From contig NZ_JBDKWG010000105.1 of NCBI RefSeq assembly GCF_040151475.1, positions 1 to 21,664 of the forward strand: a stretch of DNA of 21,664 nucleotides, read 5' to 3'. The notes beneath the pieces were generated by a model. The model was not told the origin of the DNA, ran no database searches, and was given only the letters and a program-made list of their open reading frames with translations. Position 1 is the stretch's first letter. Each line of letters opens with the position of its first letter. The DNA is from CAXBNB01 sp040151475 (GTDB taxonomy: Bacteria; Bacteroidota; Bacteroidia; Cytophagales; Cyclobacteriaceae). Of this stretch, positions 12,995 through 21,582 are shown one piece after another. The position numbers and the translations under genes were made by a program.

Positions 12995-14584
12995 TTAATC
13001 TTCCGTAACCTTGCTTCCCCACCAATTATTCTTGGGATCAAAATCAGTACTTAGGTATCTCAACCGCTCTGCTTCTTTTGCAGGAAGAGTTTTGGTAATC
13101 AGGTGTTGTCTTCTTTTTTCAGCCAGCTCTACATTGTATTCAGTATCTTCCGAAGGATAGTTCGCATTCATTTCTTTCAACCAATTGAGCAATTGTGCCC
13201 GCATGTCGCTTACTCTTTTTGGTTGTGAGGCAGCAAGATCATTTCGTTCGTTGATGTCCTCTGATGTATTGTACAACTCATCATTGTCATTTTCCCAATA
13301 ATGTATCAACTTCCAGTCTCCTTTTCTAATAATAGAAGAAGGATTTCCTCCCTGATTGCCATAGTGTGGGTAATGCCAATATAAAGGCCTTTCTTCGATG
13401 CTCTCACCTTTTAACAAAGGTACCAGGCTTACACCATCTATATGGTTTTGTGGACGTAGTTTAGCTCCTGCCAAATCTAAAATAGTCGGGTACAAATCTG
13501 TAGCTATCACGGGTACATCATTTTTCATTCCTGCATTGTTTAGCCAGGGCACTTTTACAAAAAATGGCTCTCGGATACCTCCTTCCCATTGGTATCCTTT
13601 GCCTCCGCGTAAGGGTAAATTTGATGTGGAGAATGAATCACCGGAAGCTACTCCCCCATTATCTGACGTAAAGATCACAATGGTGTTTTCTGCCAGTCCC
13701 AATTCATCCAGTGCTTTAGTAACGATACCAATGGCATCATCCATAGACTCTACCAAACCTGCATAAACGGGATTATCCTGCTTCGTTCTGATAGGTATTA
13801 CACGCTCCATTTCAAAGCCCTTTTCTGCTATTCCTAATTTCTCTGCCTTATCCCTGTACTTACTCCATTTTTCCTCGGTAGTTTGTATTGGGCCATGTAC
13901 TGCATAAAATGAAAGAAAGGCAAAAAAACTGGAATCTTTATGCTGGGTAATAAACTCCACTGTTTCTTTGGCCAGTCGTTCGGAGAGATTTTCTCCCAAT
14001 TCATGATCTTCTAATTTGGGGTTTTTGAAAGGTGCAAAATATCCTCCCGGAGGGCTTCCTTTTTCATGACCCCCTTTATTTATATCAAAACCATGATCTT
14101 CAGGATAAGACCCCACATCGCCTAAATGCCATTTTCCTGCGAAAAAAGTTTTGTAACCTTCTTCTTTTAACGCCTCAGGTAGGGTAACATAGTCAAGTGC
14201 AAGACCATGATTGTATTCAGCAGGCAATAATTTATCTTGTCTGTTGTGTTTGCGCCATTCCTCTCCGGATTTTGCTCCTATCCAATCGGTGATTCCATGT
14301 CTGGCAGTAAACATACCCGTCATGATACTGGCCCGGGATGGACTACACACCCTGCAAGCTGCATATCCTTGTGTGAAAATGGTTCCTTCATTGGCAATAC
14401 GATCCAGATTGGGCGTTTCATAGTATTCACTTCCCATAACACCAAGATCTGTATATCCAAAATCATCGGCTAAAATAAAAACCACATTTGGCTTTCGTTT
14501 TGCCGTTTCTTTTTTTTGATTATTGCAACCTGCGAAAAAAATCATGAATAAAAAGCAAAGCGCACTATAATGTGAAATTTTCAT
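12995..14584 (-). CDS. Sulfatase lipoprotein (arylsulfatase family)
   Basis: A 529-residue type I sulfatase. The N-terminus is a lipoprotein signal (MKISHYSALCFLFMIFFAGC, lipidated C20). The catalytic motif CSPSRASIMTG (80-90) holds the cysteine that is oxidised to formylglycine. Metal-ligand residues are visible in FILADDFGYTDLG (D40, D41) and in FTSDNGG; KWHLGD and HSHP-independent histidines further along fit the fold. Sulfatases remove sulfate esters from glycans or small molecules; no polysaccharide-utilisation genes are adjacent, so the substrate is unknown. An anaerobic or aerobic formylglycine-generating enzyme would be needed from elsewhere in the genome. The gene sits 19 bp after a VIT1/CCC1 transporter gene on the same strand. 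Confidence 0.9.
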   Translation of the reverse strand: MKISHYSALCFLFMIFFAGCNNQKKETAKRKPNVVFILADDFGYTDLGVMGSEYYETPNLDRIANEGTIFTQGYAACRVCSPSRASIMTGMFTARHGITDWIGAKSGEEWRKHNRQDKLLPAEYNHGLALDYVTLPEALKEEGYKTFFAGKWHLGDVGSYPEDHGFDINKGGHEKGSPPGGYFAPFKNPKLEDHELGENLSERLAKETVEFITQHKDSSFFAFLSFYAVHGPIQTTEEKWSKYRDKAEKLGIAEKGFEMERVIPIRTKQDNPVYAGLVESMDDAIGIVTKALDELGLAENTIVIFTSDNGGVASGDSFSTSNLPLRGGKGYQWEGGIREPFFVKVPWLNNAGMKNDVPVIATDLYPTILDLAGAKLRPQNHIDGVSLVPLLKGESIEERPLYWHYPHYGNQGGNPSSIIRKGDWKLIHYWENDNDELYNTSEDINERNDLAASQPKRVSDMRAQLLNWLKEMNANYPSEDTEYNVELAEKRRQHLITKTLPAKEAERLRYLSTDFDPKNNWWGSKVTED

Positions 14585-14603
14585 ATTGTAAAAAGACTTG
14601 ATT

Positions 14604-15329
14604 TTATAAAAAATATTTAGCCAATAGTTCCCCTACGAAATAGGCCAGAAATGCTGCTACTCCACCCAGAAACACTGTTTGAAATACACTTTTCAACTTA
14701 TTAGTACGGGTAACACTTCCTCTCATATAACCTACGATCATTAGGGCAATTCCGGTACCCATGCATGAAATTGGAAACAAAGAAGATGGATCAAACTCAA
14801 TAAATGTGGCTGTCACATATATCAATAGTGGAATTACCCCAATTAAATTAAAAGACAAAAATGTAGCAAAAGCAGTTTTGAAAGGTGCTCTATTGTCTTT
14901 GGTCATTTCCAATTCTTCTTTCATCATGGTGTCCACCCACACATCATCATTGGAAGTGATCACTTCTACTACCTGATCGAGCAATTTTCCTTTAAATCCC
15001 TTCTTTTCATAAATCTCACGAATTTCTTCAATCTCTTTCTCACGAAGGTTCTTTATTTCCCAATATTCAATTTTGACATGTTTGTTGTAATTGTCTCGCT
15101 CGGATTTGACAGCAAAATAATTGCCCACTGACATGGAAAATCCATCGGCAATCAAATTGGCAAAACCAAAGATCAAAACCCAATGAATGGCCGCTTCAGC
15201 CCCGGCAGCTCCTGCTACTACAGCAAAAGTGGTAATGGCTCCATCTATGCCCCCATAGACGAATTCACTGATGTAGGCTTTATCAAAAAAACAGTAATTT
15301 CCTCCTTCATGAAGGTTGTCTTCATTCAT
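14604..15329 (-). CDS. VIT1/CCC1-family Fe2+/Mn2+ transporter
   Basis: A 241-residue membrane protein with the family signature YGGIDGAITTFAVVAGAAGA near the N-terminus and GFANLIADGFSMSVGNYFAV in the second span. A long charged cytoplasmic segment (about 80-145) contains EKEIEEIREIYEKKGFKGK and EELEMTKDNR, matching the metal-binding helices of VIT1. Three more spans follow (about 150-172, 183-200 and 216-236), giving five in total. Relatives move Fe2+ or Mn2+ out of the cytosol in exchange for protons, which protects against metal overload. It lies 45 bp after the MATE gene and 19 bp before the sulfatase gene. The iron theme also occurs in the operon at 187-2357, but the two loci are separate. 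Confidence 0.88.
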   Translation of the reverse strand: MNEDNLHEGGNYCFFDKAYISEFVYGGIDGAITTFAVVAGAAGAEAAIHWVLIFGFANLIADGFSMSVGNYFAVKSERDNYNKHVKIEYWEIKNLREKEIEEIREIYEKKGFKGKLLDQVVEVITSNDDVWVDTMMKEELEMTKDNRAPFKTAFATFLSFNLIGVIPLLIYVTATFIEFDPSSLFPISCMGTGIALMIVGYMRGSVTRTNKLKSVFQTVFLGGVAAFLAYFVGELLAKYFL

Positions 15330-15374
15330 ATTCGTAAATATAAACTAATCTCAACCACAATTTCTACTGATATA

Positions 15375-16724
15375 TTAGCTGACTACAGAATAATCCTCAA
15401 GCAATCTTTGGGTGAGGCTTTTGAACCTAAGAAAGTGTAAGACAGCACCAACCGATAAGCCAGTAAGCAATCCAAGCCATATGCCTTGAGCACCCATATC
15501 CATTTTAATACCAAGTATATATCCCATGGGGATGGAGATTATCCAGAAAGCCAAAAGGGTGACATAGGTTGGTATTTTTACATCAGACAGTCCCCGAAGT
15601 ACACCAAGCCCCACAGCCTGCACGCCATCAGATACCTGAAAAAATGCTGCGATTACCAATAAACTGGCTGTGAATGTGATTACTTCATGATCCTTTATAT
15701 ATAGGGATGGCAAAAAGCCCTTTGCTGAAATAAACATAATGGCACATGCTCCCATAAATACAGCAGCCATTATAAAACAAGTAAATCCGGCTCTCCTTAA
15801 AGTGGAAATATCCTTTTCACCTAATTGATTGCCAATACGAATAGTGGCAGCTGCTGCTATACCTGTGGACATCATGTAAGTGATAGCCGACAAATTCAGT
15901 GCAATCTGGTGGGCAGCAAGGGGTATTGCTCCTGTCCAACCAATCATGATGGCGGCAGCACTGAATGCCCCTACTTCAAAGATGTATTGCAATCCGGATG
16001 GTAACCCAATTCTGAGTATATCTCTAAACCTACTCGTGTTTATTTTAATGTATTTGAAATGGTCTTGGTATTGTGCAAATCTCTTGTGGAACATGACATA
16101 AGCCCCCATGGCTATAGCCATCAACACCCTAGAAATCAAAGTAGCATATCCGGCACCCAACAGTCCCATCGGTTCAAATCCCAATTTTCCAAATATCAAG
16201 ACATAATTCAACCCGACATTTAGAATATTGCCAGAAACTGAAATGTACATCGCTTGTTTGGTAAACGACAATCCTTCTGTAAACTGTCGGTAGCTTTGAA
16301 AAACCATCAAAGGAACAATCGTAAAGGCCATAATGTGTAAATACGGAATGGCTCCCACAAGTACTTCCGGATCCTGCCCTAGAAACTGCAACGATAGTGC
16401 TCCTCCAAAAGTCACTAACATCAACAACAGTCCCACAATGAAATTTAAGATTCCTCCATGCTTCAAAATGGATGCACTTTTTTCCTTATCGTTTTCTCCA
16501 TCTGCCTGCGCTACCAATGGAGTCATCCCATAAGAAACGCCTATACCAAAAAGCATGACGACACTAAAAATGCTGAGTGCTAAAGAGACAGACGCCAATG
16601 GTACAGCACCCAATCTTCCCACCATCACACTGTCGGAAACACTCACCAATATATGTCCCATCTGACTCATCATGACTGGAAATGCCAAGGTGAAATTTTT
16701 ATGAAAATGTTCTTTGTACGTCAT
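15375..16724 (-). CDS. MATE-family multidrug efflux transporter
   Basis: A 449-residue protein with about twelve membrane spans. The first repeat begins FTLAFPVMMSQMGHILVSVS followed by DSVMVGRLGAVPLASVSLA, which is the MATE signature; the second repeat begins GLPSGLQYIFEVGAFSAAAI followed by MIGWTGAIPLAAHQI. The overall size matches NorM/DinF-type transporters, which export cationic drugs or toxic metabolites using Na+ or H+ gradients. The ATG at 16724 follows the Nudix stop by 15 bp, so it is probably cotranscribed with that gene. No truncation or frameshift is seen. Substrate specificity cannot be read from sequence. Confidence 0.92.
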   Translation of the reverse strand: MTYKEHFHKNFTLAFPVMMSQMGHILVSVSDSVMVGRLGAVPLASVSLALSIFSVVMLFGIGVSYGMTPLVAQADGENDKEKSASILKHGGILNFIVGLLLMLVTFGGALSLQFLGQDPEVLVGAIPYLHIMAFTIVPLMVFQSYRQFTEGLSFTKQAMYISVSGNILNVGLNYVLIFGKLGFEPMGLLGAGYATLISRVLMAIAMGAYVMFHKRFAQYQDHFKYIKINTSRFRDILRIGLPSGLQYIFEVGAFSAAAIMIGWTGAIPLAAHQIALNLSAITYMMSTGIAAAATIRIGNQLGEKDISTLRRAGFTCFIMAAVFMGACAIMFISAKGFLPSLYIKDHEVITFTASLLVIAAFFQVSDGVQAVGLGVLRGLSDVKIPTYVTLLAFWIISIPMGYILGIKMDMGAQGIWLGLLTGLSVGAVLHFLRFKSLTQRLLEDYSVVS

Positions 16725-16739
16725 TTAAAGAGTAATAGA

Positions 16740-17285
16740 TTAATCGGAATTCAACAAAAGTTGAACTTTGAGCAGTCCCGCAATGCTAAGGCTGTCTGTT
16801 ATTTCGCCATTCATCACCATCCGTACGGCTTCAGTAAATGGAAGTTTCCTGATTTCTAAAACTTCAGTTTCCTCAAATTCAGTTTCCTCTTGTGTTAGAC
16901 CCTTTGCCAGAAATATATACCCTTCTTCGTCAGTGACAGAATTGGAGGTATGGATGCGCATTATGTTTTCCCATTTTGTAGCTACAAGACCTGTCTCTTC
17001 TTTCAATTCTCTTTTAGCAGAGTCTAAAACATCATCACCTAAAGGGCCACCTCCCATGGGAATTTCCCATGAATATTCATCGAGAGTGTATCGGTATTGT
17101 CCTACCAACCAAGTATTTCCTTCTTCATCCATCGGTATGATACCTATGGCTTTGTTTTTAAAGTGAACTTTACCATAAATCCCAGGGTTGCCTGATGGAT
17201 TGATTACTTGGTGTTCTGAAACATTGATCCAAGCATTGTCATACTGTTCTTTTTCAGATAATTTTTTCCAAGGATTTTGTGTCAT
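16740..17285 (-). CDS. Nudix hydrolase, ADP-ribose pyrophosphatase-like
   Basis: A 181-residue protein. The Nudix box reads GGGPLGDDVLDSAKRELKEE followed by TGL, matching Gx5Ex7REUxEExGU with Asp in place of the first Glu. Flanking segments (GIIPMDEEGNTWLVGQYRYT, then EYSWEIPMGG, and ILRIHTSN-type IMRIHTSNSVTDEEGYIFLA) fit the ADP-ribose/NDP-sugar pyrophosphatase branch. The start is set at ATG 17285: a longer reading frame would begin inside the hairpin at 17304-17345. It is the first gene of the five-gene minus-strand operon that ends with the VLRF1-like gene. It probably hydrolyses ADP-ribose or a related nucleotide. Confidence 0.88.
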   Translation of the reverse strand: MTQNPWKKLSEKEQYDNAWINVSEHQVINPSGNPGIYGKVHFKNKAIGIIPMDEEGNTWLVGQYRYTLDEYSWEIPMGGGPLGDDVLDSAKRELKEETGLVATKWENIMRIHTSNSVTDEEGYIFLAKGLTQEETEFEETEVLEIRKLPFTEAVRMVMNGEITDSLSIAGLLKVQLLLNSD

Positions 17286-17303
17286 AACTTCTATAAAAGA
17301 AAA

Positions 17304-17345
17304 TGAATTGGCTTCTCTGGTCATGTGACCAAAGAAGCCAATTCA
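17304..17345 (-). terminator. Long hairpin, probable intrinsic terminator
   Basis: Two 20-bp arms (17304-17323 and 17326-17345) pair with one mismatch around a TG loop. On the minus strand the hairpin follows the stop of the exported coiled-coil gene and precedes ATTTTCTTTTATAG, a T-rich tail. It separates the sigma/anti-sigma operon from the Nudix operon, whose first start codon lies 19 bp beyond it. Confidence 0.75.
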
Positions 17346-17420
17346 CTTAAGGTGATACTGTTTTGTTGAATATTGAGCGTCAAAAACGCAGTACCAAAAT
17401 TAATCTTTTTGTTTGAAGTA

Positions 17421-18851
17421 CTAGTGCTTTTTTATGGTCACTTTGGCCAATGCCGCTGACTTAGATAATTTTCCTGAATCGTACTCAGAAAGAACGGATT
17501 GTTTGACCGATACATCTATGCTTTCTGGCATGTCACATCCTTTGCATTCGGTTAGTTTTACTTGGAAAAGCACAGTCTCATTGGGATTGAGGCTTTTAAT
17601 CGTCCTACCATAGTCAAGAATATTTCCTTTCAACTCCTGTTCAAATTTGGGGTATAATTCTTCAACCTTTTTATTACGCTCTTCAAAGGACAAGTCGTAC
17701 ATTTTTTGTGTTGGCATAGAGTATTTACCATTGTGCTCCTTGGAAGAGTACATTTTCATATTGTAAATGACTCCAAAGTTTCCAAGTTTCTCATAGTCGA
17801 TACCTTTGGAGATATAGTAGGTCTCAGCTAAATCATGCTCATAGACGCGTTCTAAAATGGTAGAAAAAAGCTCTAAATCTTTGAACAAACCTTTTGTGTC
17901 ATCTGATGTAGCTATTTTAATTTTATTAATGAGCTGCTCTCTGGATATTTTCTCCTTTTTATAGTCCTCCAAATCTCCTTTCGTAACCTCTGCTGTTAGT
18001 TTTCCATTGTAATAAGATCTCCCAAATTGTCGTCTACCGCCTGTACCTGAAGTGACCATTATCATCTGATCTGATTTTAACTGTCCGATCAAACTGGCAT
18101 AGTCAACCAGAAAATCAATCATCAACTGTCTAAAATTGGCACTATCAATTTTGCCTACATTCGTGGAATTACCTCTTAATGTAATGGTGCGATTTATAGG
18201 ATGATCTCTGATCACATGCACTTCTACATCTTCATCAATATCTAGATCTTCTAATTCTTCAGGTTCTTCAGGTTCTTCATCCTCTTCATGATCCCTTCTT
18301 CCGTCCTTTCTATTATTCCGTCTTGCTTCTCTTTCAGCTTCTTTTGCCATGGCTTGTGCTTCTTTAGCCATCTCTCGGGCTTCACGGTGCACTTCTTCCA
18401 ATTCCTTTTGTTCCTCCATTATCATTTTCTGATTCTCAGCCGTTCTTCTTTGATTTTCTCTGGCCATTCTCTCAGCATCTCTGGCTATGATAATTGCTTT
18501 TTGCTGGATGTTTTTGGTGTCAACTACGAATGAATCATTCATATTGAAGTCAAAATCAAAATTTTTCACAAATGAACCTTCTTCACCCCAATGCTCAAAT
18601 ACACGATATGGGCTGGCAGATCCTGAAACATTAAAGATCACGCCGTAATCGGCTACATACATGCCACTTGGTTCTGATACCAAATCATAGATGACATCTT
18701 TGTCTTGTTTCATCATCGACATCAGAATATCTTCAGCAATCTCAATGTCTTTATTCATTTTTTTCTGATCTATGCCTTGTGCTAAAGCAGCATAACCTGA
18801 AAGTCCTATCAAAGTGACAATTGCCACTAGTTTCTTTAATTTTTTCATCAT
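17421..18851 (-). CDS. Exported coiled-coil protein of the sigma/anti-sigma operon
   Basis: A 476-residue protein with a Sec signal peptide (MMKKLKKLVAIVTLIGLSGY, then AALAQ). A globular part (about 30-120) is followed by a strongly predicted coiled coil at about 123-181 (repeats of EAxxMAKEAxxxAR type), a basic patch (RRNNRKDGRR) and an acidic run at 188-209 rich in EEPEE. The C-terminal region (about 210-476) is folded-looking and includes ECKGCDMP, the only close cysteine pair. I do not recognise the family. It directly follows the anti-sigma gene with no intergenic base, so it is likely part of the same envelope-response unit, perhaps a sensor or effector. Two adjacent ATG codons (18851, 18848) are possible starts. 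Confidence 0.75.
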   Translation of the reverse strand: MMKKLKKLVAIVTLIGLSGYAALAQGIDQKKMNKDIEIAEDILMSMMKQDKDVIYDLVSEPSGMYVADYGVIFNVSGSASPYRVFEHWGEEGSFVKNFDFDFNMNDSFVVDTKNIQQKAIIIARDAERMARENQRRTAENQKMIMEEQKELEEVHREAREMAKEAQAMAKEAEREARRNNRKDGRRDHEEDEEPEEPEELEDLDIDEDVEVHVIRDHPINRTITLRGNSTNVGKIDSANFRQLMIDFLVDYASLIGQLKSDQMIMVTSGTGGRRQFGRSYYNGKLTAEVTKGDLEDYKKEKISREQLINKIKIATSDDTKGLFKDLELFSTILERVYEHDLAETYYISKGIDYEKLGNFGVIYNMKMYSSKEHNGKYSMPTQKMYDLSFEERNKKVEELYPKFEQELKGNILDYGRTIKSLNPNETVLFQVKLTECKGCDMPESIDVSVKQSVLSEYDSGKLSKSAALAKVTIKKH

Positions 18852-19670
18852 TTATTTATTTTGAGTATTTACCATGTCTATCAAATTCGCTAACACCACT
18901 TCCGTCTCATATTGCTTCAAGTCATTGGTACTTTTATATTCAAGTAGCCCGGTTTTAATTACCTCTAAGTCATTCTTTCTCTGAGTATTATAAAATTTAG
19001 TAAAGTCGGTCATTACAGTGTTTAGGTATTCTTGTTGCTGCTCTGATGAGACTTTAAAATAATCCGCAATCATTTGTTGATTGTCTTTAGTAGATGACTG
19101 AATGTACCGCTTCATCAGAGTCATAGACTCCTCTGTATTGGCCGTGAGATAAGCTGCTATGGAAGACATGTTTTCCTGTTTTGAGGCCTCAATATCAGAT
19201 GACAGCTTGGACTCTAAGGCTGTTAGTTTTTTGTCTTGATTCTGATTGTATTCGGCCAAAACCTCTTGCATAATATCTCTCACCTCTTCTTTACTTACCC
19301 CAGCGGATTGATCCGTATTTCTGAAACCCAACATTATTCCGCTTGAGTTTTTCGATACATGAAATCCTGTGACATAAGCAGAAATCAAAAGAAGTAATAA
19401 ACCTGCTGCGATGGACGACACCCACTTAAAGACATCTGTATGAAAAAATGTCAGGTCTTTTTTTTCTTCATTTCCGAAAACGAAAGTAGGAACATCCACT
19501 TCCTTGTCTTCTAACTTCCCCATAAACCCCATCACTTGAGAAATCTCTTCAATTTCCCGTTTCAATTTTTCATCTTTTGAAATGGCTTCTTGCATTTTCT
19601 GCATCTCTTCTACCGACAAATTGCCATAGAGGTAATCCATTATGTTCGATTCATCAACTTTAAATTCCAT
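18852..19670 (-). CDS. Membrane anti-sigma factor
   Basis: A 272-residue protein. The cytoplasmic N-terminus (about 1-65) has the anti-sigma style sequence IMDYLYGNLSVEEMQKMQEA followed by ISKDEKLKREIEE, resembling short zinc-less anti-sigma domains of Bacteroidota. A single membrane span lies at about 83-103 (WVSSIAAGLLLLLISAYVTGF), and the outer part (about 110-272) is helical and glutamine-rich, likely a coiled coil. The gene overlaps the end of the ECF sigma gene by 11 bp, the normal arrangement for a sigma and its antagonist. It is predicted to hold the sigma factor at the membrane until an envelope signal releases it. Confidence 0.78.
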   Translation of the reverse strand: MEFKVDESNIMDYLYGNLSVEEMQKMQEAISKDEKLKREIEEISQVMGFMGKLEDKEVDVPTFVFGNEEKKDLTFFHTDVFKWVSSIAAGLLLLLISAYVTGFHVSKNSSGIMLGFRNTDQSAGVSKEEVRDIMQEVLAEYNQNQDKKLTALESKLSSDIEASKQENMSSIAAYLTANTEESMTLMKRYIQSSTKDNQQMIADYFKVSSEQQQEYLNTVMTDFTKFYNTQRKNDLEVIKTGLLEYKSTNDLKQYETEVVLANLIDMVNTQNK

Positions 19671-20283
19671 AATTGACAGACTCTTTATACACTCTTTCTT
19701 TTTCTATTATTTTTTTTAAATTCGAAAATCCATAGTACAATCTGGATTTTACTGTGTTTTCAGAAATCCCTATAATTTCTGCAATTTCCCTAAACTTCAA
19801 TCCTTCGTATTCCTTCATGATCAAAACCTCCTTTTGTTCTTCATTCAGCTTTTCTATTGAGTTGAGCACCAATTCAGAAATCTGATTTTGCATGTACAGC
19901 GTATCAGGCTCTGAATTCTCAGTATCAGGTATATTCATTATCACATAATCCTGTTTGTCATTATTGGCTATTACCAATTTTGATCTGGTATTTGCCTTTC
20001 TTTCTTCATCCCTACAGAAATTCAAGACTATTTTGTACAGCCATGGTTTGAACTTTTCAATCTCTTGAAGGTTTGGAAGACTCTTGAAGAGGCTTATAAA
20101 TGTCCTTTGAGCTGCTTCAGTTGCTAGGTCATGGTCGTTGAAGTATTTATAGGAAAAATTATAAATACGTTTGTACCATAAACTTACCAGCTTGTTAAAA
20201 GCCCGCTTATCCCCTGCTTGGGCATCTCTAATTATCTTTTCAGAATGATTCATTGCTATGTCCAGCAAGGTAGCCGAATTCAT
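19660..20283 (-). CDS. ECF RNA polymerase sigma factor
   Basis: A 207-residue sigma factor with standard regions. Region 2 includes FNKLVSLWYKRIYNFSYKYF, then DLATEAAQRTFISLFKSLPN and FKPWLYKIVLNFCRDEERK. Region 4 includes LNEEQKEVLIMKEYEGLKFR, EIAEIIGISENTVKSRLYYG and FSNLKKIIE. The ATG at 20283 is used; a second in-frame ATG at 20253 (MNHSEK) would also give a complete protein. It is followed by its membrane anti-sigma gene with an 11-bp overlap and preceded by a thioredoxin-like lipoprotein gene 24 bp upstream. Its targets probably include this operon, but no promoter motif was identified. Confidence 0.9.
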   Translation of the reverse strand: MNSATLLDIAMNHSEKIIRDAQAGDKRAFNKLVSLWYKRIYNFSYKYFNDHDLATEAAQRTFISLFKSLPNLQEIEKFKPWLYKIVLNFCRDEERKANTRSKLVIANNDKQDYVIMNIPDTENSEPDTLYMQNQISELVLNSIEKLNEEQKEVLIMKEYEGLKFREIAEIIGISENTVKSRLYYGFSNLKKIIEKERVYKESVNYGI

Positions 20284-20307
20284 TTTTTTTTATTTGTAGG
20301 TTTCGAC

Positions 20308-21384
20308 TTACATTTTTAAACTTTCTAGAAATTCTTCGTTGTATCCCACTACTACGTTTTCAATTACTCCAAATTCATCAATTAAAAAAAAAGTAGGGTA
20401 ACCAAATACTCCATACAATTCACTAAACTCTTTTGCGTCCGCAATTACCTGAAATGGGACATTGATTTTATTGATATAATCAACGACATCTACTCTCTTA
20501 TCTATATTAAGATATACACCATTGATTTTGTTTGAGAGTCGGTAATCCTTCTGATTAAAGTGTTTTAGTGCCAATTTGCAAAACCCACAATTGATGGCTG
20601 AAAAATTCAGTAAGACTTTCTGCCCCTTGTAATCATCAATATTGAATATGGTGTTTTTTATGTTTTGGCTGGTAAAACCAGGTGCATTCTCCCCTATTTT
20701 TAAAAGAGGCTTGGCATTTACCTGTCCAAATGGTATTGACTTATAATTGGCAGGAAATTCATAAACGAGTTTCTCGATTGTGTTGTGAAAATTGTAATCT
20801 GAATATTGGTGTATCACCTTCTGACTGAGTTGTCCATTGAAATAATTTCTTCTTTCGAATCTATCAATAAGTTTAGAAATCTCATTCACAAATATATGAC
20901 GCTCAGTATGTATTTTATTTCCATCAATAAGCGTATCTGTCTCCGTTTGACTAAAATTTAATTGTTTTTCTTGGGATACGAGCGTATCCTGGACAAATCT
21001 CCATGTCTGCTTCAAAAGTGTTAATGGAGAATACTTAATTGAATTTTCATTCAAATTTGTACCAGACTCAGTAGTGAACCTAACAATACTATCTTTATGG
21101 TTGACAGTTTTATAATTTCCATCAATATAAACTTCATCGAACTCTTTAGATCTAGCCAAGAAATCATAATCAATTTTATTTTCCTTACTTTTATGATAAT
21201 CGAAATAAAATGAGAAGCTGTCAATTTTTCCAACTGGATTTGGATAGAGAGCTAATTGATGATAGTTGAATCGAGTACTGTTTAGTATCTTATCTTTAGC
21301 TTCATTTAGTATGTTTTGAGGATTTTGAGAACAAGAAGTAATTAAAAATATGAGGCTAAAATATAAAAGATTGTTTATTTTCAT
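20308..21384 (-). CDS. TlpA/thioredoxin-like lipoprotein
   Basis: A 358-residue predicted lipoprotein. The ATG at 21384 gives a signal peptide (MKINNLLYFSLIFLITSC) with C18 as lipidated residue; a TTG start 30 bp upstream would hide this. Residues about 25-220 form an N-terminal domain of strands and loops without a clear family. Residues about 230-358 are thioredoxin-like: GENAPGFTSQ, then VLLNFSAINCGFCKLAL with redox cysteines C266 and C269, and GYPTFFLIDEFG with the cis-proline. The tryptophan normally before CxxC is replaced by asparagine. Such proteins reduce or shuffle disulfides in the periplasm. It is 24 bp upstream of the sigma gene and may be cotranscribed, linking thiol state to the envelope response. 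Confidence 0.85.
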   Translation of the reverse strand: MKINNLLYFSLIFLITSCSQNPQNILNEAKDKILNSTRFNYHQLALYPNPVGKIDSFSFYFDYHKSKENKIDYDFLARSKEFDEVYIDGNYKTVNHKDSIVRFTTESGTNLNENSIKYSPLTLLKQTWRFVQDTLVSQEKQLNFSQTETDTLIDGNKIHTERHIFVNEISKLIDRFERRNYFNGQLSQKVIHQYSDYNFHNTIEKLVYEFPANYKSIPFGQVNAKPLLKIGENAPGFTSQNIKNTIFNIDDYKGQKVLLNFSAINCGFCKLALKHFNQKDYRLSNKINGVYLNIDKRVDVVDYINKINVPFQVIADAKEFSELYGVFGYPTFFLIDEFGVIENVVVGYNEEFLESLKM

Positions 21385-21582
21385 TTTATGAGGTTTAGTT
21401 GGCAAAAAATTCAACGAACTATCAATAACAAGTAGTAAAAATCCAGTTCACATTTTGATTATTTTATTTCCTAATACACAATAGATGCATGGGCTGAATA
21501 AAAAGTTCTACTTATTTCAAAAAAAAATTACTGACATCCGACTAAATTCTATTTTTCACAAAAAGGTCTTGTAGAAGTTGAA
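21385..21582. other. AT-rich intergenic region
   Basis: This roughly 200-bp gap between the partial gene at the window edge and the TlpA-like gene is very AT-rich and shows no open frame of note. It should contain the promoter of the minus-strand TlpA-like gene; I could not pick out a convincing Bacteroidota -33/-7 pair. No hairpin terminator is obvious after the partial gene. Confidence 0.35.

Noticed and set aside
13398..13766. Open frame on the plus strand opposite the sulfatase gene.
   Set aside because: It lies wholly inside a well-supported sulfatase gene and shows no recognisable domain.
17286..17324. A 13-residue extension of the Nudix protein.
   Set aside because: Its start lies in the loop and arm of the strong terminator hairpin of the upstream operon.
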